The notes under the pieces are model-generated. The model ran no database searches. It was not told the DNA's origin and saw only the letters and a list, made by a program, of their open reading frames with translations. This document shows, piece after piece, positions 49,701 to 63,111 of a DNA stretch of 64,000 nt. A program made the translations under genes and the position numbers. Source of the stretch: Jackrogersella multiformis. Lineage: Eukaryota; Ascomycota; Sordariomycetes; Xylariales; Hypoxylaceae. Position 1 is the first letter of the stretch. Each line of letters begins with the position of its first letter. The stretch covers positions 1,054,001 through 1,118,000 of the forward strand of contig CADCXD010000005.1 of the NCBI GenBank assembly GCA_902806575.1. Reading direction: 5' to 3'.

Positions 49701-50832
49701 AGAATAACTTATTGGAAATATATTATTAAATTATACGAATAATAATTAATTAATTTTTTTATTTAACCATTAACGTTACTAAAATAATATTAATTTTAAA
49801 ATATATTATATAAAAATAATAAAAATCGTATCGTTTTTTTTGATGCGACCTTGTAAGGGTCCCTGCATTAAATGGAGATATGTACCTTGTACCTTAGATT
49901 AGATAGATAAGATAAAGACTTTTGGTCTTTATCCTGTTTCTCGCCCGTTCTGAGATAACGGAGAAACCATTAATCTTACATATTAAAACACATCCCATAT
50001 GGTCCGTACGATGTTTATAGTTTAATGTTATTTTAATATATAAAATCTTTTTAATAACGATTTTTTGTTGAGTAATTTAAAATTAATTTAAAAAATTAAA
50101 TTTATAAAGTAAAATTATTAATTCAAAAATAAAAATTGTTATTAAAATATTTTTTAAGATTTTTAATAAAAATATATTTAAAGTATTTTATATTAATAAA
50201 GATGTAAAAGAAATATCGAGATCTTTTTAAAAAGGTTATATAATAAATTAAAAATAATTAAATTAACTTAAATAATATATAAAAATAATAATATAAAGTT
50301 AAAAATTTAAAAATTTATAATTAATAATAACGATAAAATATCTTTAAATATTAACGCTTTATAATAAATAATAATTAATACTATTTATTATAATTATTAT
50401 TATAATTATATTAAAAACTAAAACATTAATATCTATACTTAAATTAATAACGCTTATTATAAAAAAAACGATAATAATATTAATTAAAATATAAACGTTT
50501 AACGATTTTAATAATTTACGTTTCGTTTTTAAAAATATATTATTAAATAATAATAATAATAAAATATTAATATATTTAACATATTTATTAAACGTTAAAA
50601 ATTAATTTAATAAAATAATAATTTTTAATTAATAAAAACGTTAATTTCTTTTTATTAAAAAGATATTATAAAAAGTTATAATTATATAATTTATATTTAA
50701 AGTAATAATTTATGCGTTAAATATAACTTATATTTTATATTTATTAACTTTATTTTATAATATTAAATTTATTTTTATTTTTAAAAATAATAATTATTTA
50801 AAACTTTTATTTTAACTTATTAATATATAATA
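43760..50832 (+). mobile_element. Element B: Ty3/Gypsy LTR retrotransposon, degenerate
   Basis: 5' LTR starts at 43,760 (TATAAAAAGCCATAAG); the 3' LTR spans about 50,667-50,832. About 7.07 kb including the 168-bp repeat M6 (49,841-50,008). The body is collinear with A and C: gag-like Ala/Thr/Asn-repeat region near 46,170-46,400, RT box near 47,475-47,495 reading YIDN, and pre-LTR segment at about 50,220-50,666. No open frame survives. The adjacent 5-mers do not match, so the target duplication is lost or an end is rearranged. Confidence 0.78.
49841..50008 (-). mobile_element. 168-bp inverted-end repeat, copy M6, least mutated
   Basis: Begins TGATGCGACCTTGTAAGG and ends CATATGGTCCGTA. It keeps many non-CpG C/G positions (GGGTCCCTGCATT, GTACCTTGTACC, CCTGTTTCTCGCCC) that are T/A in the other seven copies. 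A perfect hairpin GATAAAGAC-TTTTG-GTCTTTATC lies in the core. Inside element B. Confidence 0.78.
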
Positions 50833-51560
50833 TATAATAAAGTTTTTATTAAATATAAAGTTTTAAACATTTTTATAAAAAACGTACTTAATTTACGTAA
50901 TAAATTAATTTTTAAATTTTTAATATAAATAATATTAAAAAAAATTAAAATAATAAAATCTTATTTTCGTTTTCGTTTTTTTAAATAGTTTAAAAGTTAT
51001 AATTTAACGTAATATCATAATAAAAATGATTATTAACTTTTAATTAAAATAAAGCTTTTTTATAAACGATTTATATATATTAAAAAACGATAAAAATTTA
51101 ACTTTTAAAACTTATTAAAAATATATTATACGATATAAATATTTTTAAAAATATTTTTAATTTTATAAAATAAAAATTTAATAATATTAGTAACGTTATT
51201 AATAAATATTATAATATATTTAATTAATATTGTTATTATATTTAAAATTTAACGTAAAATTAAAAATTAAAAACTACTTTTTTTATAAACATAATTTATT
51301 AATAATAAGATAAATATATATATATATATCACGTAAAATATTATTAATCGATAATTTACCGGTAAAGTATTTTTTTAAAAAATAATTAAACACTTTTTAT
51401 AAATATATATATATATTTTAAAACGTCGAAAATAATAATCGATACAATTAAATCTATAAAAAAACTCGATTAAACTATTTAAAAAAAAGACAAAAATATT
51501 TATAAAGCCGGGTAAAAAACGACTTTTATAATATTAACTCGATATTTATAAAGAAACTAG
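50833..51560. other. AT-saturated spacer between element B and repeat M7
   Basis: No gene and no recognised element. A/T with CpG islets, including TTTTCGTTTTCGTTTTT near 50,965 and (TA)n stretches near 51,317-51,330 and 51,403-51,415. Confidence 0.55.
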
Positions 51561-51728
51561 TACGGACTTTATAAAGTGTGTTTTAATATGTAAAATTAAT
51601 GGTTTCTCCGTTATTTTAAAACGGGCGAAAAACAAGATAAGGACTGAAAATCCTTATTTTATTTATTTAATTTAAAATATAAGGTATATATCTCCATTTA
51701 ATGTAATAACCTTTATAAGGTCGCATTA
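51561..51728 (+). mobile_element. 168-bp inverted-end repeat, copy M7
   Basis: Begins TACGGACTTTATAAAG and ends CCTTTATAAGGTCGCATTA. The core has CCGTTATTTTAAAACGGGCG. Its right edge coincides with the left limit of element F. Confidence 0.72.
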
Positions 51729-52342
51729 ATTATATAATTTTTTAAAAAAAGCTTTAACTTTTTTTTTACATTTTTATTAATTTAAAATAGTTTAAGTATA
51801 TTTTTATTAACAATTTTAAAAAATATTTTAATAATAAGTTTTTTTAATTAATACTTTTATTTTATAAATTAATTTTATAAATTAATTTAAAATTATTTAA
51901 TAAAAACTTATTATTAAAAGGATTTTATATATTAAGATTTTTAATAATATTTTAATAATTAAAATAACGTTAAATTATAAACGAAACGATATAATTTTTA
52001 TCGTTTTAACTTAATATATTTTAAAATTAATAATATTTATTAAATATTTATTATTATTATTTTAAAAGAATTATCGTTATTAAGGTTTATTTTTATTTTA
52101 TATTTTAATAATTTTAAACGTTTTATTAATAATTATTATTTATTTATTATTAAATAACTATTAATAAATTGATTTAAATATTAAATTAAAGACTTTTTTA
52201 TTTAAATATTAAAATAATTAAAAAAATTCGATTAATTATTATTAATATAATTTAATAATATATTTTTAATAAATTATATTTTAATATATATACGATTATT
52301 TCATTATTTAACGTATATTATTATTTATTTCAAGAATTTATA

Positions 52343-52510
52343 TAATGCGACTTTATAAAAGTCTTTATATTAAATGAAAATATATACCTTATACTTTAAA
52401 TTAAATAAATAATATAAAGACTTTCAGTCTTTATTTTATTTCTCGCCCGTTTTAAGATAACGGAAAAACCATTAATCTTATATATTAAAACACACCTCAT
52501 AAGGTCCGTA
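52343..52510 (-). mobile_element. 168-bp inverted-end repeat, copy M8
   Basis: Begins TAATGCGACTTTATAAAAG and ends CATAAGGTCCGTA. The core has CTCGCCCGTTTTAAGATAACGG. Within element F, inverted relative to M7. Confidence 0.72.
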
Positions 52511-53769
52511 CTAAATATATAAATAATTTAATTATTTATTATAATTATAACCTTTTAATATTTTTTAAACTTATTATTTAATATACATTTGATAAATATG
52601 TAAATAAATTTATTTAAAATATTTTTAAAAATTAACTTTATTTTGTTTTTTTATTTTATTAAATCCTTTATATTATTTTATATCGATAAACGAAATAATA
52701 TATTTAAAATTAAATTTAACCTTTTAAAAATATAATAAACGTTGAAATTAAATTAAAATAAATATATTAAAATAATTATTTATTTATTATTTATTTTAAA
52801 TATTATTTAATTAATAATATTTTTATTATATTATAATTTAATAAAATAATAATTAATTATATATAAAATTTTAATTAAATTTTAATATTTTTATAAACTT
52901 AAATTCAATAAATAATTCTTAATTTTATTATTTCGTAACGTAATTTAATTTTTATTAAAATTTTTATTAAAAATATAATCAAGTAAATTACGTTAACTTT
53001 TATATTAATTTTATCTTAAAGTATATTTATATAAAATATTTTAATTTTTAAACCTTTTTATTTAACATATTTATTTTTAAAAATATTATTTAATTATAAT
53101 TTTAATACGTTAATATCATTAAATTTAATAATTTATTTTATAATATTTTAAATAAATTTATTTTATTTTTTATCGATATATATATTATTTTCATAATATA
53201 TTAAAATTTACATTAAAATTTTAAAGAAATCTTTTATTAATTTTTCTTTTTAATTAATATTTTCGTTTTTTTATTTTATAAAAACTTAATTTTTTATTAA
53301 TATTATAAAATATATTTCCGTAAAAATCTTATTATATTAATGTATATTTTTAAATTAATTAATATTCGTAATATTAATATTTTTTAATTACGTTTAACTT
53401 ATTATTTATAATAATATCTTTTAATTTATTAATTAAAAATTTAAGTAATATAATTAACGAAAAATCAAAAAAATAATTTTTTAACTACAATATAAATCCC
53501 ATATTATTATTTATATTAAATATTTAATTGAGAGATTTTTTATATTATTCCTTAATATTATTAAATATTACGATATTATTAACATATATCTTAATAAAAT
53601 TTTAAAAAAGGTTTAATCTTTAATTTATAAATTATTATATAAAAGTTAAAAATTTTTTAAATCTTATTAACGTAATATTAAAAACTTTTAAACGTTTTAA
53701 TAATATTATCGTTATTTTATTTTTATACTTAAACGTAATTAATAATTCATAAAAATAAAACCTTATTTA

Positions 53770-53935
53770 TGTAAGAAGCTATAGCTATATGGTCTATGGT
53801 TAAGGTAATAGCCCGTGCTTTATATCTACTAGTTATTTTTTGAGATATTAACTCTGTTTTCACTTTTAAAAAGAATAATTATTTTAAGACTTTTATTTTA
53901 ACCTATTAATACATAATAAATAATAATACCTCGCT
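53770..53935 (+). repeat. 5' LTR of element C
   Basis: Aligns with the D LTRs. Landmarks are TGTAAGAAGC, CTATATGGTCTATGG, GTAATAGCCCGTGC, AGAATAATTATTTTAAGAC and the end near TATTAATACATAATA. Slightly shortened around the GCCCGTGC block relative to D. Confidence 0.7.
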
Positions 53936-56900
53936 CCTGTTATATCGTAACGATCCATACCTTACCGTTAAATTAATTAAGCTTTTAATTAATCAGTATG
54001 GATTTAAAACCAATTAATTGCGATAAGTTAACGTGGCAGAGACTTAACTAACAATTATCAGACCCTAAACGCCATTAAATCTTAAACACCATTAAACCTT
54101 AAACACTTTACAACCATTCTCTCCGTCACTTTATTTTTTTTATTACTTAATGGTTCTTACCTCTCTTTTATCATTAATCGAATTTAATTATATTATTATT
54201 CTCTTATAATATTATAATTTACGTATTAACGTTATTTTAATAAGATTAAGTTTTTTTAATCGATTAAATTTTTTCTTTTTTTATAACTTTAAATTTTAAT
54301 AATAATAATATTTTATAAATTATTACTTTTATCTACAATTATTAAAACCTTTAAACAATATAAAGGTTATATTAACCACATATAAATAATTTATTACTTT
54401 ACGTAAATATATTATTAAATATAAGATTAATTCTTTTATTAATATAAAATTTTATAATAAAAGCATTATTTTATAATCTTTAATAAGTATTAAACCTTTA
54501 AAAGTTTAAACAAATATTTAATAAAGCGTTAAGAGTTATATTATAACCTATTTTACCAAATTTAAAAGTTCTTATTTAAAGGTTAATATTAGCTTTAATA
54601 TTAATTTTTTATATTAATTATTTTTATATATTAACCGATAAGATTAATTTTTTACTTATTAACCTAATATTAATTAATTTTTAACCAATTTAAATCTTAT
54701 AATATTATTAATAAAATTATTAACGAAAGAAGTAATTAACTTAATCGATTATTAAATTCCTTTATTATTTAATTCTCGATTATTAATTCTTTTAATATTA
54801 CTAACGTTATTATAATTTTTATTAATTTATAACTTAGGAATATAATTTATAATAACTTTAATAATTACCTTAAGTTATTTAATGATTATTTTAACGTTTA
54901 TACTTAATTTATAAATCGATTTATTTATATTATTAATTTTATATTAAGAAATTTAATTATAATTTATCGAAAAACTAAAATTAATAAGGTTACGCAGGTA
55001 ATTATGTAAAGTTTTTAGATAATTCTTTTAATATTTTTAATTATTTGTTAAAAGATTTAATTATAAACGTAAGTAATTATATCGTAAAAAATTAATATTA
55101 ATAAAGCTATATAAGTAGTTATATAAAGCCTTAGAATTAACCTTTTTATATTTTTAATTTTTTGTTAAAAGATTACATTATAAATAATTAAACTAATATT
55201 TATTATATATTTATTTGTTATATTTTTATTTTTTTGTGATAGGGGTACGTAATTATATTATACATCTTTTATATCAGATAAAGATATATAACTTAATCGA
55301 TTAATTAAAATCCGGGATAAAATAACCTAGATAATGGTTAATTAACTTACTTAACCTTCCGTTCTAAAGCTAAAACAACTTTTAGTAAATAAACCTAATT
55401 AACTTTAAAGATTATAGCCTTTACTAGTTGATCCTATCCCTAAATTAATATATAAATTATAAATATATATTGCGGAATAAGCCATTATTTTATTTATAAT
55501 TAGACGTTAAGTTATTAATAAGCCGCTTAGCGGTTTAATTAATAACGCTTTAATATTTATATAATCATAAAGGAATAAGGTAAGTTATTAATTAATATTA
55601 AGAGATTAAACGATTTATAATATCGGTTAGTTTATAATAAATATAAATAGGTTTATGGTAATAAATAATTCCTTTATTAAAGATAATTATACGTATTAAC
55701 GTAATATTTATACGTAAATAAACTTTATTTAAATAACCTATTAAAAACCCGTAAAGGTTATAAAGATTAAAGGTAATTTTTATAAATTATTTCGTAAAGA
55801 TTTATAAAATTAGTAAATAAGTTAAATATTTATTAAAAAAAATAAAAAATATGAAACGATACGTAATATGCTTTTAAAGCGTTATTTAATTAATATAAAA
55901 TCCGTATGTTAAAAGTTTTAATATTCCTTAAAAAAGTAAAATATATCTTAAAACTTTACTTTAAGGATATGTTTATTAAGATTTAGTTATCGAATATTAT
56001 TTAAAATTATTAAATATTTAGATTAATTACGGATATATAATAAATAACGACGATTTATAATAAGTTAAACCTAAAATTTAAAGCAGTAAAAATTATTAAC
56101 TTAAAATCGATTATAATAATTATAAACGCTTATCTTAAGCACTTAAATAAGAAATAATTAATATAGCGTAAGTAAATATTAATAAAAAAAAGCAAAGATT
56201 TAAAAGTTAATATTAAACCTTATATAATATTTAATGATATGCTTATTTAAAAAGTTTTTTTTAATAATATTAAGTTATTTAAAAATATTTAACTTATTTA
56301 TTATAATTACGATAATATAATATTTTATATTAATTAATTAAAGATTTATTAAAACGATTAAAACCGTTATAATAATAAATATAATTAACGAAATAATTAT
56401 AATTAATAATAAAATAATTTTAATTAACGTTAAAACGGTTATAACCTTAATAATTATAATTAAGAAAGAGATTATCGTAATGGTAGCCGTGATTAAAGTT
56501 ACGATCGAAGCCGTAATTAAAACCGTAATTGAAATTATAATTAATATAATAATAAATAAAATAGCAAACGTCGGGATAATAACTAATAAGGTTATTATCG
56601 TCATAGTTATGGACGTAATCGTAATATTTGTAATCATTATAATTACGGATATTATAATAACCGTCCCTGCTTTTATTAAAAACGATAAGGAAAGATAAAA
56701 AATCGTCTTAATGGTAACATATATTTATAAAATAAAGTCAAATACGAATAAAACGAGAAAAATTGTAAAGAAAATAAAAAAAACTTATAAATAAATGGCT
56801 ATTTTTTTATAGAGGAATATTTAATAAATAAATCTAAAACCTTTATATTTTACTTTTTATTTTTTAAAAGTAAATCGTTAATCGTAAAGAAATGTATATA

Positions 56901-59900
56901 TTAAAAATATTATAAGATATTTAATATTAAATCTAATTATTTTAAATATATATACGTTAATAAATGTATAAAATTTAAATATTTATAATTATTTTAAAAA
57001 ATAAGATAAGTAATAAGGATTTAACTTAAGATTAAAGAAATTATTAATATTTATTTTATTTAAGAATAAGTAGGAGTAAAGATATAAATAGTATAATCGG
57101 AAAATATTATACCTTTATTTTTGTAATTAAAAAATATAAAAGTTAAAAATGTTATTTTTTTATTTTTAAATAAGAAGTTAATAAAGTATATAAACCTAAA
57201 AGTAAACGTATTAAATAAATCGAAATAAAAATCGACGATATGTGTAAATATTAACGCATTTAATTAAATAATAAATGAAATATAATTAAAAGATTTTATT
57301 AAAAACTATAAAATATTTAAACTAGATAAATTTATATATATATAAAGAGTAATCTTAAGAAGATTAATTATAAAAATTAAAGCTAAATGTTTAATTAAAT
57401 TTTAAAGGAAAATAATATATAAACGGCAAGTTTAAATTTAAGTCCTAGTAAAAGTATAAATTAATTATTTAAATCTTTAACCTAACTTATTAATAAGAAA
57501 TAATTTTTTAAGAAAATACGACGTAATTATTAATTTTAATATTATATCCCGAGGTTTAAATATTTATAAGATATTATCGTTTAAAAGGTTAAATATAATA
57601 ATACCTATTTTAATATATTACTTTAACTTATCGCGCGAAAAAGACTTTATTTTTTACGTTAAAATAAAAAGCGTAATAAATAATATTTATAATATAAATA
57701 CGCCTAAAAGAATTGCTTTTTTAAATATGTCCGATAAGCTTATAACTTTACAACGTAATATTAAAATCGGAATAATTAAAGAAATTACCGAAAAAAAAAT
57801 GTAGATATTTTATAAAAAAAGGTTAATCTAATATAAACATATATAATATCTTAACGTAAGGAAGATAATTTATTAATAAAATTTAATTTAAATAATAAAA
57901 TGTTAAAAGCCTTATTATTAATTAATAAATCTTTTATTGATTTATAATTATTGTTAAAAATAAAGCGAAGTTTTATTAAAATAAATATATTAACTTTAAG
58001 TGTATTTAAACCTAAAGATATTTTAAAGTTTATAACTAAAAAAGGCGTATATATTTACAATTTTAACCCTTTTTTTGTTTAACAATTATTTGTTTTAATA
58101 AATAAATAGGATATTTAACATAATCGTAATATTATCGACATATTTAAAAAAAAATGATAATCGATTTAATTAACGGTTAATAAGAAAAGTATAAATTTGG
58201 ATATATATATTTATTAGGTATATAAGATAAAGAATTTTTTAATAAAATTTTCGATTAAATATATAATTAAGGTAAAATGGATTGGTAAAAGATAATTATA
58301 TTGTTTAATTATCCTTATTTTGTTATTTAAAGGTTTATTAACGGCAAAAAAAAGGGTTAAATAATTATCCACCTTAAATTATTAAATAAAAATGCCTTAA
58401 TAAATATTTACCTATTATTACGTTAAGAAAAAATCGTTTAAAAAATATAAAAAAAAAAGTTTTTAACGTTATAAACGAAACCTTATTTTTTTATTAATTA
58501 TTTATTACGTTTAGGCATAAAGATAAAATAACGATAATATTACTAAAAGGTTTAAAAAATTTTAACGTTACGTTAATAAGATTTAAAAATTCTTTAACCT
58601 TTATATAATAATTTATAAACCAAAGATTAAAGCCTTTTTAAAACTTTATTAAAATACATATTAATAATATCGTAATATTTAATAATATTAAAAAAATTAT
58701 AAAAAATATTTTAACTAAATATTTAATATATATAATAATATAGGATTTATATTATCGCTAGAAAAATCATTTTTTAGTTTTTTATCGATCATTTTATTTA
58801 GATTTTTAATTAATAAATTAAAAGTTATTATTATAAACGATAGGTTAAATATAATTAAGAAGATTTTAATATTATAAATATTAATTAATTTAGAAATATA
58901 TATCAGTATAATAAGGTTTTTATAAACATATATTTTATAATATTAATAAAAAATTAAGCCTTTATAAAATAAAAAGATAAAGATATTAACCGAGGGATAA
59001 ATTCGATAAAAAATTCTTTTAAAATCTTAGTATAAACGTCGATATATTATAAAAATCATATATATATCGATAAAAAACGATTTAAATTCGTTTAAAATAT
59101 TGCAAAATAAGTTATTAAACCCGACGATATTAATACATTAGGATTATAATTAAATAACGTTCTTAAAAATAAATATATTAAAACAAAAAGGTTTTAAAAT
59201 TATAATATTTTATATAAATATATCTTAAAATAAAATTAATATAAAAGTTAACGTAATTTACTTAATTATATTTTTATTAAAGGTTTTAATAAAAGCTAAA
59301 TCATAATATAAAGTAATAAAATTAAAAGTTATTTATTTAATATAAGCTTATAAAAATAATAAAGTTTAATTATAATCTTATATATAATTAATTATTATTT
59401 TAATAAATCATAATGTAATAAAAGGTATTATTAATTAAACGATACTTAAAATAATTAATATAGATAAGATAAATAATAAGTTAATAATTGTTTTAATATA
59501 TTTATTTTAATTTAACCTTAACGTTTATTATATCCTTAAAAAGTTAAATTTAATTCTAGATATATTATTTCGTTTATTAATATAAAATAATATAAAAGAT
59601 TTAATAAAATAAAAAGATAAAATAAAATTAATTCTTAAAAATATCTTGGATAAGTTTATTTATATATTTATTAAACTTACGTTAAATAATAAGTTTAAAC
59701 AGAAAATATTAAAAAGATATAATTATAATAAACGATTAAATTATTTACGTATTATTTTTTAGGAAATTGGTAAAGGTAAAGATACGGTTAAATGGTTTCG
59801 ATATAAATTATAAAACGATCTTATATATTATATTAAGCTAGATAATTTACGCTAATTAATAATTTTATTAATTTATATGTATAAATTATTTAATAAAGTT

Positions 59901-62900
59901 TATAATTTAAAATATTATTTCGGATTAAAATAAATATTTTATAAATTAAAATCGGTCTATATTTATAACTTTTTATAAAAGGTTTAAAAATACGTTAAAT
60001 ATTACCTTAATTGTTATGAAAACCGGATTAAACGCTTAAAGTTTTACGATAAATTAAAACTTATAAATTTATTGTTTTAGTTATTTTATATAATAACTTA
60101 GGATTTTATGGTGGATTTGTTAAAAGTTTTAAGTAAAAGAAGTATATGGTTTATTAACAGTTTTACTTATTTCGATATAATAATGGTAATTACATATAAA
60201 TTTAGTAAAAAAACGATTTTAATATTTAAAAATATTAAGTATAAGGTTTATTATTAAGTTACGTTACTTTTTAAAGTATTTATATTATCGGATTAAGGCA
60301 TTTTATATAAGGTAATTTTAAATAGAGACGTTAAATTTAATAACGAAATATGGTAAACGTTATTTACTTAATTTAGGATATTATTAATTATATTAATAAG
60401 TTATTATTTTTAGATTAATAATGTAATAAAATAACGTAATTAAAAAATTAAGGTAATAATCCGTTATTATTATTCGTTAAATAATATACCATAATTAAAG
60501 ATAATTTTAGCGTTATAATATAACTTTAATAATATTAAGTTATTAGTAACCGGAAAGTTATTTAATAAATTAATATATAATTTTAAGCCATAAACTATCG
60601 TTACTTCGTTAAAGGTACCAAGGAATATAATTAATTATAATATATTAAAATAATATTATTAAAAAGAAGTAAAAAAATATATTAACTTTGCAATTACCGA
60701 AATAAAAGCCCGTTATAATTTAAAATATAACCTTATCTTTTTTAAAAAAGATAAATAAATTTACCTTAAATTATATAAAGGTTATATATTATTAAGTAAA
60801 TTGCTTTATAAATAGTTAATATAACGTATCGAATCGTTATTAATTTTAAAGTAAATCGGTAAGCTTACGTATAAGCTTAAATTACTTAATAATTAACGAA
60901 TTTATAAGGTTATATTAATAAATTAATTATTTAAAATCCCTTAAGAAAAAGATCTTTATGTAAAGAAACGATTGTAACTAGGTTAAATCGTTATAAAGGA
61001 AAACAATAATAACTAAGTATTATATAAAATTAAAAAACTATTAAATCGATAAATAAATAAGTAAGGAAAACGCCTTATTCTTAAATATCTTATACGATAA
61101 AAAAACTATTTATTAACTTTCGATTAATAATATTTAAAAAACTTACTTATTTAAAATGTAATAATATTATTAAATAATTATAATAAAAAACATTTTTTAT
61201 CACTTAATTAACTTTATATTAAATCAATTAATAAATTATAACCCTTTAATATATAACTTTTTAAAAATGCGTAAACTTTTAACGATATACCTTTAAAATT
61301 AATTAATAAATTAATATAATTAATTATAAATAAATAGTAATATACGTTAAATGATAAAATAATCGTATAAATATTAAAAAAATAACTTATTAAAAATATA
61401 TTATTAAATTATACCGATAATAATTAACCGATTCCTCTTATTCAACCATTAATACCGCTAAAAAAATCAACGAAATTATAAATTATAATTTTAATAAAAA
61501 GATTATTAAAAGCTATAAAACCAAGATTTATTATAATATAAAAAGTATAATTTACGAATAATATTAAAAAAATAAAAAAAAGCGTAAGTAAATTATAAGT
61601 TATTAAATAATTACGATTAAAATAATAATTATAATTACTATTAAAATTTTTACTTAAGTATTTCGATACCTAAATTATAATAAAGTTATAATTAAATCGA
61701 AAAAAACCCAATTATTTTAATATTAAAATAATTTATAAATACATTAATACTTACTTAGTAACGATAAGGTATAATATATTTACTTATATTTATATTCTTT
61801 ATTTATATAAGCATTTTTCTTATTTACACTTATTAAAAAAAAAAAATTTTCTTTGCAACAAAATTTTTTTTTTCTCTTTTTTCTCTTTCTTTTTTCATAA
61901 ACTTTAACTTTATAAAAAAATTTTTTTTACATATCTTCTACTTTATAATACCTCTTATAAAAAAACCAATATTTAAGCTTTTTAAAACTTTAACCAAAAA
62001 AACTATTAATTTAACGCTTAAACAAATTTATTAATACTTATTTAACAATAAATAAATAACAATCATTAATAAAATATTTAAAATTATTAAAATATAAAAC
62101 GGTAATAAACTTTAATAATAACGAACTTTTCAAAATAAATTGTTTATTCGAAATAATAACGATAAAGGTTTAATAAATATTACCGATTTTAAAGCATATT
62201 ACGTAAAAATAATAAAAATAATATCGCTTCGCCTATAATTTAACGCTATCCTAATCATTAAAACGTTATTAAAGATCTTAATATATAAAATCTTTTTAAT
62301 AATAATCCCTTATTAAGCAATTTAAAATTAACTTAAAAAAATAAGTTAATAAGGTAAAGTTATTAATTAAAAGGTAAAAATTATTATTAAAATATCCCTT
62401 AAAGTCCTAGATAAAAATATACTTAAAATACTTCGTATTAATAAAGATATAAAAAAAGGCGTTAGAACTTTTCTAAAAGAATTATATAATAAGTTAAAGT
62501 TAACCGGATTAACTTAATTAATATATAAAAATAATAATATAAAGCCGGAATTTTAAAAGATTATAATTAATAAAATAATAATCATAATAATTAACGATAA
62601 CGATAAAATATTTCTAAATATTAACGCTTTATAATAAATAATAACGAATATAAGTTAATAATTATAATAATAATATACATTAACCATAGAAATCTTTTCA
62701 ATTATTAAGAAATAATAATAATTAATAAAGAAATTTTTAATAAATATTATCGAAACTATAATAATCGTAAAAAACGCGCGTAACATCTTCATAAATTATA
62801 AAAAAGATGTTATAAAGATTAAGTTATAATTAACACCATTTGTTACACCTATTACTATAACTACGTTACGAATCAAGATATTAACTCCCGTGCCTAAACT

Positions 62901-63111
62901 AGTTACGCTTATCATAAAAAGACTAATAATAATATTAACCAAAGTATTAATATTTACTCTATTAAAGATTAAACTTATAATTAAAACGTAAACGCTTAAC
63001 GATTTCGATAATATACGTTTCATTTACGAAGATATATTACTAAATAATAATAATAACGATAAAAAAAAGGATAATATTAATATGCTTAATATACCCTATT
63101 AGTATATAATA
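53770..63111 (+). mobile_element. Element C: longest Ty3/Gypsy copy, nested in F (TSD ATTTA)
   Basis: 5' LTR starts TGTAAGAAGCTATAGC at 53,770 with its TG still intact. The right end, CCTATTAGTATATAATA (63,095-63,111), is the last 17 nt of the LTR; the rest of the 3' LTR and the end of the pre-LTR segment are deleted. The 5-bp duplication ATTTA is present at 53,765-53,769 and 63,112-63,116. Length 9.34 kb. Order: 5' leader (to ~54,100), gag-like region, a repetitive Ala/Thr/Val/Lys-coding stretch (56,480-56,700), RT box near 58,650-58,680 (HINN, both Asp codons lost), RNase H/integrase-sized region, and pre-LTR segment (62,470-63,090). Mutation is uneven: 53,780-54,130 keeps many cytosines, the interior few. 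Confidence 0.83.

Noticed and set aside
56338..56698. Overlapping frames on both strands (99 and 72 codons) with Ile/Val-rich products
   Set aside because: They fall in the gag-like repetitive region of element C. The plus-strand frame is a mutated remnant of element coding; the minus-strand frame is its shadow.
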